DNA from: CBDAUN01 sp965214875
Lineage (GTDB): Bacteria > Pseudomonadota > Gammaproteobacteria > Arenicellales > JAJDZL01
Length of the DNA: 64,000 nt
NCBI GenBank assembly: GCA_965214875.1
Contig: OZ243980.1
Location: forward strand, 2,976,001-3,040,000
Reading direction: 5' to 3'
Shown: piece after piece, positions 53,893-62,925 of the stretch
Layout of the letters: each line of letters opens with the position of its first letter
Position numbering within the stretch: the first letter of the stretch is position 1
Program-made: the position numbers and the translations under genes
Notes under the pieces: model-generated
What the model saw: only the letters and a program-made list of their open reading frames with translations
The model's database searches: none
What the model was told of the DNA's origin: nothing

Positions 53893-53945
53893 GGTTGCCG
53901 CATCAGCTATGAGAAAAATCAAGCGCGCCTAGTTTTCAGCACGAT

Positions 53946-54887
53946 CTACGCCTTTGCCGCGGCAACTTTCTTCTCCAGCGCCGCCACGATGCGATGATGA
54001 TAAGGTACACCGTCAAATCTGCACAACTCCTGAAGTCCGGTAGGACTGGTGACATTGATTTCAATCAGCTTGCCGCCAATCACGTCGATTCCCGCATAGA
54101 AAATTCCCTGCTCAATCAAGCCATCCTTGATGGTGTCGCATATTGAACGATCCGTCTCGTCAATTTGCGCCGGCATGGCTTGCCCGCCTTGATCGAGATT
54201 GTTCAGCTCCTTGCCTTCGGCGTGCATGCGCAATATGCACCCGAACGGCTCGCCGTTAAGCAAATGCACCCGCTTGTCGCCCGCATCTGCGGCATGAAGA
54301 TATTCCTGCGCGATGATCAGATGTCGACCGCCTAAAGTCAATTGATCAATAGCAGAATCTGCATCACCGGGCTCAAAAAAAACAATGCCTTCCCCGCCGT
54401 GGCCGTCGATAGGCTTCAACGTCAAGCGCCCATGGCGTTCGGCGCAGCTTCTGATTTCACTTTTGCTGCGCGTGACAACGGTGGCTGGCGTCACATCGGG
54501 ATAGAACAGCGCTGCGAGTTTTTCATTCCAGTTGCGGATGCCGGAAGGGCGGTTCACCACCACGGTTGAACCTCCTAACAAGTCAAGCAGCAGCGTCGAG
54601 TAAATATAGCTCCGATCAACCGGCGGGTCGGTGCGCACGAAAATCGCATCCATCCCTCCAAGTTGCCGCTCAGCGGCATCAACAACTGAAAACGGACAGT
54701 CGCTCGAATCGTGAACAATCACGCGCTCAAGATGCGCCAACGGCGCACCATCGACGACTCGCATCGAGTTCTGATTAAAGTAAAATACTTCATGGTTGCG
54801 CTCGTGCGCGGCAAGCATCAGAAAATACGTCGTATCCTTGTATGCCTTGACGGATTCGAGCGGATCCATAAGGAATGCAACTTTCAT
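53946..54887 (-). CDS. gshB: Glutathione synthetase
   Basis: GshB joins gamma-glutamylcysteine and glycine with ATP in the cytosol. The 313-residue protein begins MKVAFLMDPLESVKAYKDTT, the family start. It has FVRTDPPVDRSYI, PSGIRNWNEKL, LKPIDGHGGEGIVFF (ATP-grasp) and INVTSPTGLQEL near the end. Length and motif order are standard. It is on the same strand as gltX, which begins 53 bases after the gshB stop. The gene for the first step, gshA, is not in the window. Confidence 0.97.
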   Translation of the reverse strand: MKVAFLMDPLESVKAYKDTTYFLMLAAHERNHEVFYFNQNSMRVVDGAPLAHLERVIVHDSSDCPFSVVDAAERQLGGMDAIFVRTDPPVDRSYIYSTLLLDLLGGSTVVVNRPSGIRNWNEKLAALFYPDVTPATVVTRSKSEIRSCAERHGRLTLKPIDGHGGEGIVFFEPGDADSAIDQLTLGGRHLIIAQEYLHAADAGDKRVHLLNGEPFGCILRMHAEGKELNNLDQGGQAMPAQIDETDRSICDTIKDGLIEQGIFYAGIDVIGGKLIEINVTSPTGLQELCRFDGVPYHHRIVAALEKKVAAAKA

Positions 54888-55008
54888 TACACAGTTATTC
54901 CATCGCAGTCAGTTCCGACAAATTTTAATTTATGCGTCAACGCGCTGTGCGCTAACTGACATCTGGCCTCGCAACGGTCGATGCGCCCGCCTGGCACCTT
55001 GAATCGTC

Positions 55009-56703
55009 GTGGCATCATTTCTGGAAACCAACGTGACAGCTACCACCAACTTCATTCGACAAAAAATCGATCAGGATATCGCGGACAACAAGCATGGCGG
55101 TCGCGTCGTGACGCGATTTCCGCCAGAACCGAACGGCTATCTGCATATCGGGCACGCCAAGTCCATTTGCCTGAATTTCGGCATTGCCGAAGATTACAAC
55201 GGCAAATGCAATTTCCGCTTCGATGATACCAATCCAGGCAAAGAGGACATCGACTATGTCAACTCGATCATTGAGGATGTCCGCTGGCTAGGCTATGGCG
55301 ACGAAAGCCCGTTGCACGCTTCCAGCTACTTCGATCGCCTATACGAATTTGCGGTCGAGCTGATCGAGGCAGGCAAAGCCTATGTTGACAGCTTGACCGC
55401 TGAACAAATACGCGAATACCGCGGAACCCTTACCGAAGGCGGAATCGAAAGTCCATACCGAAATCGCCCAATCCAAGAGAATCTGGACCTTTTCCGTCGC
55501 ATGCGCGATGGGGAGTTTGCTGACAACGAGCACGTATTGCGCGCCAAAATCGATATGGCATCCGGCAACATCAACATGCGCGACCCGGTCCTGTACCGGA
55601 TTCGCCATCTAGCGCATCCGATAACCGGAACCAAATGGTGCATCTATCCGATGTACGACTTCGCGCACTCGCTGTCCGACGCCATCGAGGGAGTCACGCA
55701 TTCGCTTTGCACGATGGAGTTCGAAGATCATCGCCCGCTTTATGATTGGTGCATTGAGAACGTGAGCGCCCCGAGCAAGCCGGAACAGACAGAGTTTTCG
55801 CGCCTATCCCTCGAATACACCGTGCTTAGCAAGCGGCAGCTGACAAAACTAGTCGATGACAAGGTGGTCAGCGGCTGGGATGACCCGAGAATGCCGACGA
55901 TCTCGGGCCTGCGCAACCGAGGCTATACGCCATCTTCGATTCGAGAATTCTGCAACCTGATCGGCATTACAAAGAACCACAACGAAATCGAAATGCCAGT
56001 GCTGGAAAACTCCATCCGAGCGGAGCTGGATCACGACGCTTCGCGCACCATGGCGGTGATGCACCCCATTCGCGTGGTGATCGAAAACTACCCTGACGAT
56101 CATGTCGACTGGCTGGATGCCCGAAATCACCCGAAACGGCCCGAAATGGGTGTGCGAAATATTCCCTTCAGCAAAGAAATCTACATTGATGCGGATGATT
56201 TCAGGCTTGAACCCGAAAAAAACTTTTTCCGCTTGGCCATCGGTTCGGAAGTCAGGCTTCGCTACGCCTATCTGATTACCTGCACCGGCATCGAAACTGA
56301 CGATTCGGGGGCCGGTATCGTGACCCTGCGCTGCCGCTACGACCCGCAGTCTCGCGGAGGGGTCGCACCAGACGGGCGCAAAGTCAAAGGCACGATCCAT
56401 TGGGTGGACGCTGAGCGAAGCAAGCCCGCCACAGTGCATTTGTACGACCGTCTGTTTACGGTCGCCAATCCCGCCTCCCAAAAAGATACTCCGCTGAGCG
56501 AACTGGTCAACCCGCTATCGCATATCGTCAACATCAATGCGCGCGTGGAGCCCGATGCCGGCGACGCGCCAGTTGGAAGCCGCTTTCAATTTGAACGAAA
56601 CGGCTACTACTGCGTGAGCCAAGCCGCCGAAAGCGACAGGCCGATAGAATTTGTGCGCACGGTCTCTTTAAGAGATTCCAGAGACAAGATCAAGCGTCGC
56701 TAG
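55009..56703 (+). CDS. glnS: Glutaminyl-tRNA synthetase
   Basis: GlnS charges tRNA-Gln directly with glutamine; it is characteristic of gamma- and some betaproteobacteria. The 564-residue protein has the HIGH motif as RFPPEPNGYLHIGHAKSICL and the KMSKS-like motif as VLSKRQLTKLV, together with FRFDDTNPGKEDI. The C-terminal beta-barrel anticodon domain is complete. The start is a GTG at 55009, and a second GTG at 55033 also fits, because no clear ribosome binding site is visible. It diverges from gshB, with 121 bases between the starts. Confidence 0.97.
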   Translation: MASFLETNVTATTNFIRQKIDQDIADNKHGGRVVTRFPPEPNGYLHIGHAKSICLNFGIAEDYNGKCNFRFDDTNPGKEDIDYVNSIIEDVRWLGYGDESPLHASSYFDRLYEFAVELIEAGKAYVDSLTAEQIREYRGTLTEGGIESPYRNRPIQENLDLFRRMRDGEFADNEHVLRAKIDMASGNINMRDPVLYRIRHLAHPITGTKWCIYPMYDFAHSLSDAIEGVTHSLCTMEFEDHRPLYDWCIENVSAPSKPEQTEFSRLSLEYTVLSKRQLTKLVDDKVVSGWDDPRMPTISGLRNRGYTPSSIREFCNLIGITKNHNEIEMPVLENSIRAELDHDASRTMAVMHPIRVVIENYPDDHVDWLDARNHPKRPEMGVRNIPFSKEIYIDADDFRLEPEKNFFRLAIGSEVRLRYAYLITCTGIETDDSGAGIVTLRCRYDPQSRGGVAPDGRKVKGTIHWVDAERSKPATVHLYDRLFTVANPASQKDTPLSELVNPLSHIVNINARVEPDAGDAPVGSRFQFERNGYYCVSQAAESDRPIEFVRTVSLRDSRDKIKRR

Positions 56704-56739
56704 TCGATATAGCAAACCAAAACGAACATCAGCACCACG

Positions 56740-57180
56740 ATGAAGCGCAGAACCGGCGAGCCTTGGATGTCGGCCGAACAATACGGCCACTCGCTTGCCG
56801 GACTGTCAATCAATCTGCTAGTCAAGGAGATGGATGCGGCTTTGCGCTTCCAAACGCTGGTCATTGAAGCATCGATCGTGTATTCGGACCCCGACTTTGC
56901 CGTGATGCGCGGCTTTGGCAGCGAATGGATGCTGCATGCTGATCACGCCTACGATGCCAATGTAATGTACGGATTTGTCACGGGCGCCAATGCCCGAGGC
57001 ATTGGTGTCGAGCTTCGACTTCACGGCTGCGACCCTGATCAGGCGACGATTAATGCGCGCTCTCAAGGCTTTGCCGTCATCGCAGACCCGCAAGACAAGC
57101 CTCATGGGCTCAGAGAATGCTACATCGCCGACGATGACGGCTACATCTGGGTACCCGACATGCCGATTTACCAGCGCTGA
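56740..57180 (+). CDS. VOC-superfamily (glyoxalase/bleomycin-resistance-like) protein
   Basis: The 146-residue protein has the paired beta-alpha-beta modules of the VOC fold. The N-terminal half has LLVKEMDAALRFQTLVIEAS, and the C-terminal half has KPHGLRECYIADDDGYIWVP, with the DxDGY pattern and a metal-site-like glutamate. Such proteins are metal-dependent lyases, dioxygenases or drug-binding proteins; the substrate is unknown. It starts 36 bases after the glnS stop on the same strand. A second ATG at 56767 is possible. Confidence 0.75.
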   Translation: MKRRTGEPWMSAEQYGHSLAGLSINLLVKEMDAALRFQTLVIEASIVYSDPDFAVMRGFGSEWMLHADHAYDANVMYGFVTGANARGIGVELRLHGCDPDQATINARSQGFAVIADPQDKPHGLRECYIADDDGYIWVPDMPIYQR

Positions 57181-57266
57181 TCCAAAGTGCTAAATTCACC
57201 AGCCGCAAAGCACGCGTCTAATTGCTGTGTTAGAATTGCCGCTCACGCAATCAACTCGTAAAGCCA

Positions 57267-58301
57267 GTGGAACATCTAGTCGAATACACCGTTTTTCTCG
57301 CCAAGGCATTGACTGTCCTTGCGTTTGTAATCATTCCGATTCTGTTGATCGGCGCCATGTCCTTTCGCCAGCGGGCACACCAAAAAGAGCACTTGGAGGT
57401 CAATCACCTCAATCAGCGCTACGAAGCGATGTCCAACACGATCAAGTCTGTCGAATTGCCGAAAAAGAAGTTCAAGGACGAGCAGAAAAGGCAGAAAAAG
57501 GAGCAAAAGAAAAAAGATAAGGAGACGGCCTCCGAGCAGCCAGAGCGCAGGAGGATCTACACCATGGGCTTCGAAGGCGACATTCAAGCGTCGGAGCTGG
57601 ACAAGCTGCGCGAGGAAATCACCGCTATTCTGAGCACCGATGACAAGCCGGACGAAGTGGTTGTAAAAGTTGAAAGCCCCGGCGGAGCGGTGCATGCATA
57701 CGGTCTTGCCGCCTCGCAACTTGCCCGCATCAAGGAAAAAGGGATCGCGCTGACCGTAGTGATCGACAAGGTGGCCGCCAGCGGAGGCTATCTAATGGCT
57801 TGCGTGGCTGACAAGATTGTCGCAGCTCCATTCGCAGTGGTCGGCTCGGTCGGCGTTATCGCGCAGATTCCGAATTTCCACCGGGCGCTCAAGAAACACA
57901 ATGTCGACTACCACGAATTTACAGCCGGCGAGTACAAGCGCACAGTTGGCATGTTCACCGAACCGACCGAAAAAGGCAAAGCCAAGCTGAAAGAGGATAT
58001 CGAAGACATCCATGAACTGTTCAAGGATTTCGTCAAGTCGTACCGCCCGCAAATCGATCTTGATCTGGTCGCTACTGGCGAACACTGGCACGGAACACGC
58101 GCACTTGACTTGAACCTCGTCGATGAATTGCGTACCAGCGACGACTATCTGCTGGATGCGAGCCGCGATGCCGACATCTATGAAATAAAGTTTGTGCGAA
58201 AGCAGAATATTGCCGACAGGCTCAAACCATCGATTGAAGCAATACTTCGCATTATAACCGGGAACCGGTCCAGCTTGATGGAGCCAACCACAAGATTTTA
58301 A
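57267..58301 (+). CDS. sohB: Inner-membrane protease SohB
   Basis: SohB is a serine protease of the signal-peptide-peptidase group in the periplasmic leaflet. The 344-residue protein has an N-terminal membrane segment (TVLAFVIIPILLIGAMSF), a charged linker rich in lysine and glutamate, and an S49 domain. The catalytic serine is residue 172 in KVAASGGYLMA, and the lysine should be in TAGEYKRTV. The start is a GTG. The gene is followed directly by the carbonic-anhydrase-like gene, with ten bases between stop and start. Confidence 0.93.
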   Translation: MEHLVEYTVFLAKALTVLAFVIIPILLIGAMSFRQRAHQKEHLEVNHLNQRYEAMSNTIKSVELPKKKFKDEQKRQKKEQKKKDKETASEQPERRRIYTMGFEGDIQASELDKLREEITAILSTDDKPDEVVVKVESPGGAVHAYGLAASQLARIKEKGIALTVVIDKVAASGGYLMACVADKIVAAPFAVVGSVGVIAQIPNFHRALKKHNVDYHEFTAGEYKRTVGMFTEPTEKGKAKLKEDIEDIHELFKDFVKSYRPQIDLDLVATGEHWHGTRALDLNLVDELRTSDDYLLDASRDADIYEIKFVRKQNIADRLKPSIEAILRIITGNRSSLMEPTTRF

Positions 58302-58310
58302 GCAACATTG

Positions 58311-58838
58311 ATGCTCTATAAGCTCGACAATGGAACACCGAGACTCGGCTCAAACGTTTTTGTGGCGCCTTCGGCTTCCATCATCGGCGATGTAGTACTT
58401 GGCGATGACGTGGGAGTCTGGTTCGGCGCGGTGGTCCGCGGCGACAATGAGCGAATAACCATCGGCAATGGAAGCAACATACAAGATTGCTGTGTGCTAC
58501 ATACCGACCCCGGCATCCCTTTGGACATTCACGAAAACGTAACCGTGGGGCACCAGGCGATGCTGCATGGTTGCACAATCGGCCCTGGAAGCTTAATCGG
58601 CATCAATGCAGTAATCCTTAATCGCGCCACGATCGGCCGACATTGCCTGATCGGTGCGAATGCGTTGATTGCCGAAGGAAAGAGCATCCCGGATAACAGC
58701 ATCGTTGTTGGCTCGCCTGGGCGGATTTTGCGCCAGGTTCGCGAAGATGAAAGGGACATGTTCGCTCGTTTCAACAAATCCTATACCGACAAGATCGCCC
58801 GCTATGCGGCTAGCCTTGAGGAGGTTTTCAATGATTGA
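58311..58838 (+). CDS. Gamma-class carbonic-anhydrase-like protein (YrdA/PaaY type)
   Basis: The 175-residue protein is built of hexapeptide repeats (left-handed beta-helix), for example IIGDVVLGDDVGVW and IGPGSLIGINAVIL. Metal-binding histidines are visible in CVLHTD and TVGHQAMLHG. Members bind zinc or iron as trimers, and many are weak carbonic anhydrases or thioesterases. A TTG lies one codon before the ATG. The gene overlaps the quinone oxidoreductase gene by eight bases, and its own upstream neighbour is sohB, so the three genes form an operon. Confidence 0.9.
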   Translation: MLYKLDNGTPRLGSNVFVAPSASIIGDVVLGDDVGVWFGAVVRGDNERITIGNGSNIQDCCVLHTDPGIPLDIHENVTVGHQAMLHGCTIGPGSLIGINAVILNRATIGRHCLIGANALIAEGKSIPDNSIVVGSPGRILRQVREDERDMFARFNKSYTDKIARYAASLEEVFND

Positions 58839-59835
58839 CGCTTTGCCGCGAACCATGGCTGTCGTTGAAGTTGCCAATCCAGGTGGGCCCGAAGTGCTGT
58901 CACTAGCAAAGCGACCGGTGCCGCAACCGCGGACTGACGAACTGCTCATCAAAGTGGCTGCAAGCGGTCTCAATCGTGCCGATGCGATGCAACGGCAAGG
59001 CAATTATCCGCCGCCGCCTGGAGCTTCAGACTTGCTTGGTCTGGAAGTCAGCGGGCATGTGGCGGGCATCGGGAAGGGGGTCGAAGGATTTGAGATTGGA
59101 GATCCGGTCTGCGCGCTCATTGCAGGCGGCGGCTATGCCCAGTTCTGCACAGCACCCGCGTCATCTTGCCTGCCTGTGCCGGATTCAACCAGCATCGTGA
59201 AGGCCGGTGCGGTGCCAGAAACCTTCTTCACTGTTTGGGCGAATGTGTTCATGCTCGGCGAACTTGCCGAAGGCGAATCATGCCTGATCCACGGCGGCGC
59301 AAGCGGTATCGGCACAACAGCCATTCAGCTTGCCGGCGCATTCGGGTCAAACGTCTATGCAACTGCAGGCAGCGATGACAAATGCGCTCGCTGCGTCGAG
59401 CTCGGCGCGAAAAGCGCAATCAACTACAAATCTGCAGACTTCGTTGAAGCAATTTCAGATTTGACGGATGGTCGCGGCGTTGACGTTGTGCTGGATATCA
59501 TCGCAGGCGACTATGTCAATCGAAATCTGAAATGCCTGGCAAAATTTGGCCGGCTTGTGATCATTGCAACCCAGGGCGGCATCAAAGCGCAGATCAATGC
59601 CCTTTCGATCATGCTTAAGCGCTTGACGCTTACCGGTTCAACCCTGCGTCCACGCCCGAACGAGGAAAAAGCCGAAATTGCCAGCCAATTGCAGGCGCAG
59701 GTATGGCCATTGCTGCAAAGCGGAACAATCGCTCCAATAATCGATTCCGTCTATCCTTTCGACGAGGTCTTAAAGGCGCATCAGCATCTCGATTCAGGCG
59801 ACTATGTTGGAAAGATCGTGCTTCGGCATGATTGA
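58831..59835 (+). CDS. NAD(P)H quinone oxidoreductase (PIG3/QOR type)
   Basis: The ATG at 58831 has GAGGAGG upstream with five bases between, and gives 334 residues. The MDR fold shows VAASGLNRADAMQRQGNYPPPPGASDLLGLEVSG at the N-terminus (read in pieces) and the NADPH site LIHGGASGIGTTAIQLA near residue 150. The RQGxYPPPPGASxxLGLEVxG pattern is diagnostic of the PIG3-type branch. It would reduce quinones or similar acceptors. It overlaps the preceding gene by eight bases. Confidence 0.93.
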   Translation: MIDALPRTMAVVEVANPGGPEVLSLAKRPVPQPRTDELLIKVAASGLNRADAMQRQGNYPPPPGASDLLGLEVSGHVAGIGKGVEGFEIGDPVCALIAGGGYAQFCTAPASSCLPVPDSTSIVKAGAVPETFFTVWANVFMLGELAEGESCLIHGGASGIGTTAIQLAGAFGSNVYATAGSDDKCARCVELGAKSAINYKSADFVEAISDLTDGRGVDVVLDIIAGDYVNRNLKCLAKFGRLVIIATQGGIKAQINALSIMLKRLTLTGSTLRPRPNEEKAEIASQLQAQVWPLLQSGTIAPIIDSVYPFDEVLKAHQHLDSGDYVGKIVLRHD

Positions 59836-59896
59836 ACTTGAGCCAGTGCGTACTCCCACTATTGGACTATAAAAGATATTGTCAAAAGCGCTTGAC

Positions 59897-59905
59897 GGGG
59901 GGGGG
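59897..59905 (-). repeat. Poly-G run (9), outside a recognised gene
   Basis: Nine G residues lie between the quinone oxidoreductase and the DUF262 gene. On the minus strand ATG TAT AAC CGT TTT TCA precedes nine C, and the frame stops four codons later. No ribosome binding site or long downstream frame is seen. Confidence 0.7.
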
Positions 59906-60061
59906 TGAAAAACGGTTATACATGTTTATCGTTAATGCTGAATCTCGCCAACAACACGCAACTGTCTTTTCCGATCTCAAAATTGGCTATAAATTATAGA
60001 GATTTCGCGTATAGCAATTTGCTTTGCTCTAAAAAATTGGTTACAAATGGTGAATAGATAG

Positions 60062-61855
60062 ATGATTCAATCAGCCACTAATTATCCTGTTTCGCAATTG
60101 TTCGATGTTGAGTCAAAGCATGTTTACGTCATTCCTCGGTATCAACGCGAATACACTTGGGGTAAGAGCCACTGGGAAACTCTATTCGGCGACTTGGATT
60201 CCAATGACCCAGGATATTTTCTTGGCTCGATAATTTGTATCAATCAGGCAAGAGATTCACTTGCTGTACAGAGACTAGATTTAGTCGATGGTCAGCAACG
60301 TCTGTTGACTCTCTCGTTGCTTATAGTATCCCTCTATAAATGTCTGAAAAGGCATTACCCAAATCCCGATGGCGAACAAAGCTTTGAGCTCTATAACTTG
60401 AAGAAAAAAATTGTTTTGGCACAAGAGAGCAATCCGATTCGCCTGGAGCTTCAAATTCAGGGCTCCAACCGTGAAGATTATTTGTCAGTTCTTTCCGAGG
60501 CGGGGATTATTGGGGATCGTGATAATCTCCCCAATGCCGGTAATCGGCGAATTTTTCGAGCGTATAAATATTTTAAAGAACGTATCGACAAGATCATTGA
60601 AAACGAAACAGACAACTTAGATGGTGTCATTAAAAAGTTTTTAAATAAAGTTAATCAAGCATGTATGGTCAAGATTGAGGTGGCAAGTCACGCTGATGCC
60701 TATGTTCTGTTTGAGTCTCTAAACAATCGTGGAATGTCGCTTACTGCAATCGATTTAATTAAGAATAAACTTCTGGCAAAATTAGAGAATAATGAGCAAG
60801 GTCAAATTAACGAGAATTACGAATGCTGGATGCGCTTCTTGGGCTACTTGGGGGACGATTATGTAGTGCAAGAACGTTTTTTTCGTCACTATTACAACGC
60901 TTTCAAACATGAACTTCAGGAAATTCACTCGTTCTCAGTTGCCTCAGTTGCCACTCGTTCCAATCTGATTCGAATTTATCAGCAACTTATCGACTATGAT
61001 GCCTCACAATTCTTGACGAATATCTCTGAAAATGCCTCCGTCTACTCGCAGATTCTGTCTCGTGGCACAGTTGAAGAATCGCTTACTAAGCCGTTCAAGG
61101 ATTTGGAACGCATTCAAGGTGCACCATCGCATCTACTGCTATTGTATTTGCTTGCACGAAAGAAAAATTTGAATCTAACATATTCGCATATAGCGTCAAT
61201 CACAAGTCTTCTTGTTTGCTTTTTCGTTCGGCGTAATCTGACTGATACACCACCAACAAGAGAACTAGACCGGTTTTTTATGAAGATGATAGAAGAGATA
61301 CGTCCATTGTCTGGTGATTCTGTTAAGAATTCAATCCAACAGCAACTGGTAGGTAAATCTGCTTCGGTGGAGGTGTTCAAAGAAAAATTAAGAGGTAGCA
61401 TCTATGACGAAAATCGGGACGCAACGAGATTTGTTCTTTGTTCCATTGCTGAGAATGCGATGACAAATGAACAGTGGACAAACCTTTGGAGTCGTAGTAA
61501 AAAAGGGCAATTCGCATGGACAATCGAGCATATCTTTCCACAAGGGGAAAATATTCCACAGTGCTGGATAGACATGATTGCAAATGGAAATATACATTTA
61601 GCGAAAAATTATCAACAGGAACATGTTCATAGATTAGGCAACTTGACAATTACTGGTTTCAACCGTGAACTTGGAAATAAGAGTTTTGAAGAAAAACGTG
61701 ATAGACAAGACAGCAATGGTCTGTTCATTGGTTACAAAAATGGTCTCATGCTTAATGAGAGATTAGCAAAAGAAAATCAATGGAGCATCCAAAATATAGA
61801 AGAACGCACCGATCAACTGATTAGAGAAATAACACAACTATTTGGTCTGGAGTAA
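60062..61855 (+). CDS. GmrSD-like DUF262/HNH (DUF1524) protein
   Basis: The 597-residue protein has an N-terminal DUF262 (GmrS-like) domain with IPRYQREYTWGKSHWETLF near residue 24 and LVDGQQRLLTLSLLI near residue 78, in which DGQQR is the nucleotide-binding or hydrolysis motif. The C-terminal DUF1524 (GmrD-like) domain ends with WTIEHIFPQ and, after a gap, HRLGNLTITGFNRELGNKSF, an HNH-type nuclease pattern. Proteins with this arrangement are modification-dependent restriction enzymes (type IV), here in one chain. The gene is markedly AT-rich compared with its neighbours, which suggests recent acquisition. It probably protects against phages with modified DNA. No partner gene is seen. Confidence 0.85.
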   Translation: MIQSATNYPVSQLFDVESKHVYVIPRYQREYTWGKSHWETLFGDLDSNDPGYFLGSIICINQARDSLAVQRLDLVDGQQRLLTLSLLIVSLYKCLKRHYPNPDGEQSFELYNLKKKIVLAQESNPIRLELQIQGSNREDYLSVLSEAGIIGDRDNLPNAGNRRIFRAYKYFKERIDKIIENETDNLDGVIKKFLNKVNQACMVKIEVASHADAYVLFESLNNRGMSLTAIDLIKNKLLAKLENNEQGQINENYECWMRFLGYLGDDYVVQERFFRHYYNAFKHELQEIHSFSVASVATRSNLIRIYQQLIDYDASQFLTNISENASVYSQILSRGTVEESLTKPFKDLERIQGAPSHLLLLYLLARKKNLNLTYSHIASITSLLVCFFVRRNLTDTPPTRELDRFFMKMIEEIRPLSGDSVKNSIQQQLVGKSASVEVFKEKLRGSIYDENRDATRFVLCSIAENAMTNEQWTNLWSRSKKGQFAWTIEHIFPQGENIPQCWIDMIANGNIHLAKNYQQEHVHRLGNLTITGFNRELGNKSFEEKRDRQDSNGLFIGYKNGLMLNERLAKENQWSIQNIEERTDQLIREITQLFGLE

Positions 61856-61986
61856 TTTCGCTTATAGTTTTTTCGCCTGATTTGCCAAGATAAAGTAAAC
61901 GGAGTAGCCCAATAAAGGTTCGACTATAGTCCTTTCGGACTCGTAAGCGGACACGCAACACAATCCTGCCACGCCATCGTAAGCAA

Positions 61987-62850
61987 TTGCTTCAGACTTT
62001 CTCCGATCCTGCATCCGCTTCCAAGTGGTGTTCCCACCGCCGTCAAAGCGGGTGCTCAATCGGCTATGTGCCGACCATGGGGTCACTGCATGACGGTCAT
62101 GCTTCCCTGATCGCTCGCTCAGTAAGGGAAAACGATGTCACTTGCGCAAGCATCTTTGTCAATCCGCTGCAATTCAATAGCAGGCGCGACTACGAAAGCT
62201 ACCCTCGTGATCTCGAATCAGACTATGAGATATTGCGGGCACTCGGATGCGACATGGTATTTGGCGGAAGCTGTTCGCGCATTTTTGATGTTTGCGAATC
62301 GACAAGCGATGTCGAAATGCTTGACCCGGGACCATATGCCATTGGATTGGAAGGCGAACATCGTCCGGGGCATCTTGAAGGAGTATGCACCGTTGTCGAT
62401 CGGCTATTCCGCATCATCGGTGATTGCCGGGCCTATTTTGGCGAAAAGGACTATCAGCAGCTGCTGGTAGTGCATGATCTTGCCACACGCCTTGGCTATC
62501 CCCAAGTGATCGGATGCGCAACCGTTCGCGATTCGCAAGGACTTGCGCTTTCTTCAAGGAATAAACTGCTTGCCCCCGAGCAAATTAAACCTGCGCTCAA
62601 CTTGTTCGGAGCTCTGCGGGACGCTCAAAATGCTTGGAGCGGCGGCGAGCGAAGTGCATTCGCCCTTAAGCGAGTAATGCACAGCCGCCTCGATCAACCC
62701 GGCATCAAGGTCGACTATGCGGAAGTACGCGATCCAGAACAATGGTTCGCAGATCCGCTAGCCGGTGACTTGCAACGCGCCGTCGCCTTAGTCGCAACCT
62801 ATATCGGCGAGGTGAGACTCATCGACAACCTGAAGCTCGACAAATGCTGA
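61987..62850 (+). CDS. panC: Pantoate--beta-alanine ligase
   Basis: PanC makes pantothenate from pantoate, beta-alanine and ATP. The 287-residue protein has the nucleotide site YVPTMGSLHDGHASLI (MGxLHxGH), SIFVNPLQFNSRRDYESYPR, and QGLALSSRNKLL, typical of the family. PanC is compact, class-I-synthetase-like. The only usable start is a TTG at 61987, and no ribosome binding site is obvious. The panB and panD partners are not in the window. It follows the DUF262 gene by 131 bases. Confidence 0.95.
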   Translation: MLQTFSDPASASKWCSHRRQSGCSIGYVPTMGSLHDGHASLIARSVRENDVTCASIFVNPLQFNSRRDYESYPRDLESDYEILRALGCDMVFGGSCSRIFDVCESTSDVEMLDPGPYAIGLEGEHRPGHLEGVCTVVDRLFRIIGDCRAYFGEKDYQQLLVVHDLATRLGYPQVIGCATVRDSQGLALSSRNKLLAPEQIKPALNLFGALRDAQNAWSGGERSAFALKRVMHSRLDQPGIKVDYAEVRDPEQWFADPLAGDLQRAVALVATYIGEVRLIDNLKLDKC

Positions 62851-62925
62851 TCTACCAGCTAGCGTTCGGCCGCGTTGCCGCTGCCGGATACAGGCGCGGC
62901 CCATTCAGCGTGCGCCTTTTCGGTT

